A stretch of DNA of 5,970 nucleotides from an uncultured Collinsella sp. GTDB lineage: Bacteria > Actinomycetota > Coriobacteriia > Coriobacteriales > Coriobacteriaceae. Where the stretch lies: the NCBI GenBank assembly GCA_958372035.1, contig CATXML010000085.1:1-5970 (forward strand), given 5' to 3'. The position numbers were made by a program, and so were the translations under genes. A model generated the notes under the pieces. That model was not told the origin of the DNA and searched no databases. It was given only the letters and a program-made list of their open reading frames with translations. Shown in pieces: positions 4,416-5,970 of the stretch (position 1 is its first letter; each line of letters starts with the position of its first letter).

Positions 4416-5360
4416 ATGCCCCGGTTTTGCACCCATTGCGGCAAGCTTCTGAAAGACGACGAGCGCTTCTGCACCAACTGCGGAACGCCGGCAACCGATG
4501 ATGGCCAGGCCTCTCAGTCGCAAGAGGATGCGCAGGCGGACGTGACCGTGCAGTCCGCCCATCAGCCCGTGCCCGCTCCCCAGCCCGAAGTCGACACGAC
4601 GCAGCAATGGGCGGCGGCCAACGCCGCGGCTCAGCAACCCATTCCGACCGCTGCTCCGCAGGCCAGTGCGCCTACTACCCCCAAAAACAACAACGCCCTG
4701 CTCATCGGCATCATCGCCGCGCTAGTCGTCGTGATTATCGCGCTGGTCGTGTTCTTTATGATCAAGCCTTTCGACAAGGGCGTCGATGATACCAAGGGCA
4801 CGACGATCGAAAAGGTCAAAATCGACCACGATGACGATGACGTCTCCGTTAAGGGCGACCCCAACAAGCTTGACGATGATGACGATGACGCCCACGATGC
4901 CGCCACCATCAGCGAGCAAAACGTCTACGACCAGCTGAGCTCCTACTACAGCAGACTCTCCGATCTTGACCAGCAGGTTCGCGACTGCGCTACCACATTC
5001 AACACGTATTACCTTAAGGATGACCGAAGCTCGCGTCAGTCGGCCAGCGACGCCGCCGAGGCGCTCGAGGATCAGATCGGCGACCTCAAGGACGAGGTCG
5101 AGGACCTGGACGTTCCCATCGACTCGCAGAACTACAGCTCGTGGAAAGACATCATCACCCTCTACGACGACCTGGAGAATCGCATCGACGTCATTTGCGA
5201 CGCTTGGGAGATCAGCCTTGAGTACTCCAGCCCCGCCAACCACAAGGACGAGATCGTGGCGCCGCTGGCGCGCGACAACGTAGCGGGCACCAACGACAAC
5301 AAATACCGTCTGGACTTTGAGGACCGCTACCCCGGCGCCGCACCCGTCGAGGTAAAGTAG
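4416..5360 (+). CDS. Zinc-ribbon, single-pass membrane protein with Asp-rich segments, function unknown
   Basis: A 314-residue protein whose family I cannot name beyond its N-terminal zinc ribbon. Residues 4-23 have two CxxC knuckles (C5, C8, C19, C22) of the zinc_ribbon_2 kind. A Gln/Ala/Pro-rich low-complexity linker (about 28-92) leads to one strongly hydrophobic helix at about 94-116. The ribbon probably faces the cytoplasm and the rest lies outside. Next to the membrane are acidic runs with Asp tracts at 139-142 and 153-158. The remaining domain (about 165-270) is rich in Asp, Glu, Leu and Tyr with heptad-like stretches (for example 213-232), suggesting helical or coiled-coil structure. 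The ATG at 4416 was chosen over the one at 4401 because GGAAGGA lies six bases before it and the ribbon then begins at residue 4. It appears monocistronic, with a promoter upstream and a terminator downstream. Cell-envelope sensing or scaffolding is possible, but nothing in the sequence proves a role. Confidence 0.85.
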   Translation: MPRFCTHCGKLLKDDERFCTNCGTPATDDGQASQSQEDAQADVTVQSAHQPVPAPQPEVDTTQQWAAANAAAQQPIPTAAPQASAPTTPKNNNALLIGIIAALVVVIIALVVFFMIKPFDKGVDDTKGTTIEKVKIDHDDDDVSVKGDPNKLDDDDDDAHDAATISEQNVYDQLSSYYSRLSDLDQQVRDCATTFNTYYLKDDRSSRQSASDAAEALEDQIGDLKDEVEDLDVPIDSQNYSSWKDIITLYDDLENRIDVICDAWEISLEYSSPANHKDEIVAPLARDNVAGTNDNKYRLDFEDRYPGAAPVEVK

Positions 5361-5378
5361 TGCTCTGTCGTTCCCGAG

Positions 5379-5436
5379 CCGGCAGTTAGGGACGTTCCTA
5401 AACTGCCGGCAAAAAAGGAACGTCCCTAACTGCCGG
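5379..5436. repeat. Intact REP-like palindromic module
   Basis: CCGGCAGTTAGGGACGTTCC (5379-5398) is the perfect 20-bp reverse complement of 5417-5436, with an 18-base loop that ends in six A residues. The loop also contains AACTGCCGG (5401-5409), which can pair with CCGGCAGTT at 5379-5387 to form an alternative, mutually exclusive hairpin. It sits 18 bases after the stop codon of the zinc-ribbon gene and just before the terminator. A copy split by an IS occurs at 1472-1501 and 3061-3084. The position and structure resemble REP/BIME-type intergenic repeats, which in other bacteria are mobilised by RAYT enzymes. No such enzyme is encoded in the window. Confidence 0.85.
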
Positions 5437-5438
5437 AT

Positions 5439-5478
5439 AAAAAACGAGCGAGGATCTTGAGGTCCTCGCTCGTTTTTT
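5439..5478. terminator. Bidirectional intrinsic terminator between the zinc-ribbon gene and topA
   Basis: Sixteen-base perfectly complementary arms (5439-5454 and 5463-5478) surround an eight-base loop. The GC-rich core ACGAGCGAGGA is flanked by six A residues on one side and six T residues on the other, so either strand gives a hairpin followed by a U-run. It serves the two convergent genes, ending 23 bases before the topA stop codon. Confidence 0.93.
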
Positions 5479-5501
5479 AGGGCAATGTTTCGACCGTGCG
5501 G

Positions 5502-5970
5502 TTACTTGTCAGCGGCTGCTTTCTTGGCAGTCGACTTCTTCGCGGTCGACTTCTTGGCGGCAGCGGCTTTCTTAGCCGTCGTCTTTTTGGCCGCCGTTGT
5601 CTTCTTCGCCGCGCTCGCCTTGGTTGTGGTCTTGCGGCCGCGGGCGGGCTTCTTCTCCTTGGTCGGGCAGTCCATGTTCACGCAGATGCGCCACGGACCG
5701 CGCGCCGTGTTGACCACCACGATGGGAGCGCCGCACTCGGGGCAAGTCTCGCCCGTCGCCTCGAGCTTGCCGCGCGCCGGCAGCGGATAGCTCACGCCGC
5801 AGTCATCGTAGTTGGTGCAGCGGATAAAGCGCTTGCCGCTCTTCTCACTCTTGTGCGCAATCAGATCGCCATGGCGTCCGGCCTCGGCGCACACCTTGCA
5901 CTCGCCCACCTTAAGATCGGGCTCGTAGTTGGTGGGGCACGTGGGGTTCACGCAAATCTCGAAGGCCTTC
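5502..5970 (-). CDS. topA: DNA topoisomerase I, C-terminal part (N-terminus beyond window)
   Basis: Type IA topoisomerase that relaxes negative supercoils. Only the last 155 or so residues are visible; the catalytic toprim and active-site Tyr domains lie outside the window. Numbering from the first visible codon, the remains of one Cys4 ribbon (C6, C11) are followed by a second (C24, C27, C51, C57) and a third (C76, C79, C96, C101), each in the FIRCTNYDDC or ICVNMDC style typical of TopA zinc ribbons. Residues 105-155 form a Lys/Ala/Thr-rich tail of repeated AKKT and AKKS units, like the basic tails of actinobacterial TopA proteins that bind DNA and aid processivity. The stop TAA is at 5502-5504. 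No in-window start should be assigned: the GTG at 5949-5951 is an internal valine codon in the middle of a zinc ribbon. Placement near tmk and holB fits actinobacterial gene order. Confidence 0.92.
   Translation of the reverse strand, partial: KAFEICVNPTCPTNYEPDLKVGECKVCAEAGRHGDLIAHKSEKSGKRFIRCTNYDDCGVSYPLPARGKLEATGETCPECGAPIVVVNTARGPWRICVNMDCPTKEKKPARGRKTTTKASAAKKTTAAKKTTAKKAAAAKKSTAKKSTAKKAAADK
5517..5640 (-). repeat. Low-complexity Lys/Ala/Thr-coding repeat in the topA tail
   Basis: Short imperfect tandem units encode AKK(S/T) and AAKK steps at the end of TopA. The DNA repeats make this stretch prone to length variation between strains. It is part of the coding region and not a separate element. 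Confidence 0.6.

Noticed and set aside
4551..4900. EF-hand or thrombospondin-type calcium-binding repeats in the Asp-rich region
   Set aside because: The Asp runs lack the spacing of an EF-hand loop or other regular repeat; only a general acidic tract is supported.
4722..5243. A 173-codon minus-strand frame rich in Val, Ile and Asp opposite the zinc-ribbon gene
   Set aside because: It mirrors the Asp/Glu-rich coding of the plus strand, since GAC and GAT read as GTC and ATC in reverse. The plus-strand gene has a promoter, ribosome-binding site and zinc ribbon.
5379..5436. CRISPR-like repeat
   Set aside because: There are only inverted half-sites at two loci, with no regularly spaced direct repeats and no cas genes.
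5485..5790. A 101-codon plus-strand frame with a hydrophobic Phe/Leu/Ala start that looks like a membrane protein
   Set aside because: The Phe/Leu/Ala pattern is the antisense of the Lys/Ala/Thr tail of topA, not a real membrane protein.

Overview
The window is high-GC DNA that looks like a chromosome segment of a Coriobacteriia-type actinobacterium, with Collinsella or a close relative as the best guess. The basis is the topA / tmk / holB neighbourhood, a TopA ending in several Cys4 ribbons and an Ala/Lys/Thr-rich tail, and a twin-arginine-type lipoprotein signal. The genus is an inference from gene content only; no search was run.

Layout, left to right: (1) 1-1360, minus strand: a tightly coupled pair, tmk (thymidylate kinase) then holB (DNA polymerase III delta prime, cut by the window start), with a plausible promoter at 1414-1442. 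(2) About 1472-3084: a REP-like palindromic module split by an IS110-family element of the IS1111 type, about 1.56 kb. The element has a DEDD/Ser transposase (1630-2742, plus strand), perfect 15-bp subterminal inverted repeats (1508-1522 and 3045-3059) and a 318-bp structured noncoding right end where a bridge/seek RNA is expected. (3) 3089-3161: an imperfect 22-bp inverted repeat overlapping the end of the next gene. (4) 3158-4213, minus strand: a class A beta-lactamase-fold lipoprotein. (5) 4214-4415: a divergent promoter region. (6) 4416-5360, plus strand: a zinc-ribbon, single-pass membrane protein of unknown function with acidic tracts. (7) 5379-5436: an intact copy of the REP-like module, followed by a perfect bidirectional terminator (5439-5478). 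(8) 5502-5970, minus strand: the C-terminal end of DNA topoisomerase I.

The most interesting signal is that the window holds both an occupied and an empty copy of the IS target. The intact module at 5379-5436 is a perfect 20-bp inverted repeat around an 18-nt loop. The same sequence flanks the IS, left half at 1472-1501 and right half at 3061-3084, so the element appears to have entered the loop of a hairpin-forming repeat. The right-end noncoding region has short matches to both the target and the element's own ends, which makes it a testable candidate guide RNA. The host genes look ordinary: tmk and holB serve DNA replication, TopA serves supercoiling, and two envelope proteins sit between them. 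The IS lies in intergenic DNA and leaves the tmk promoter intact.
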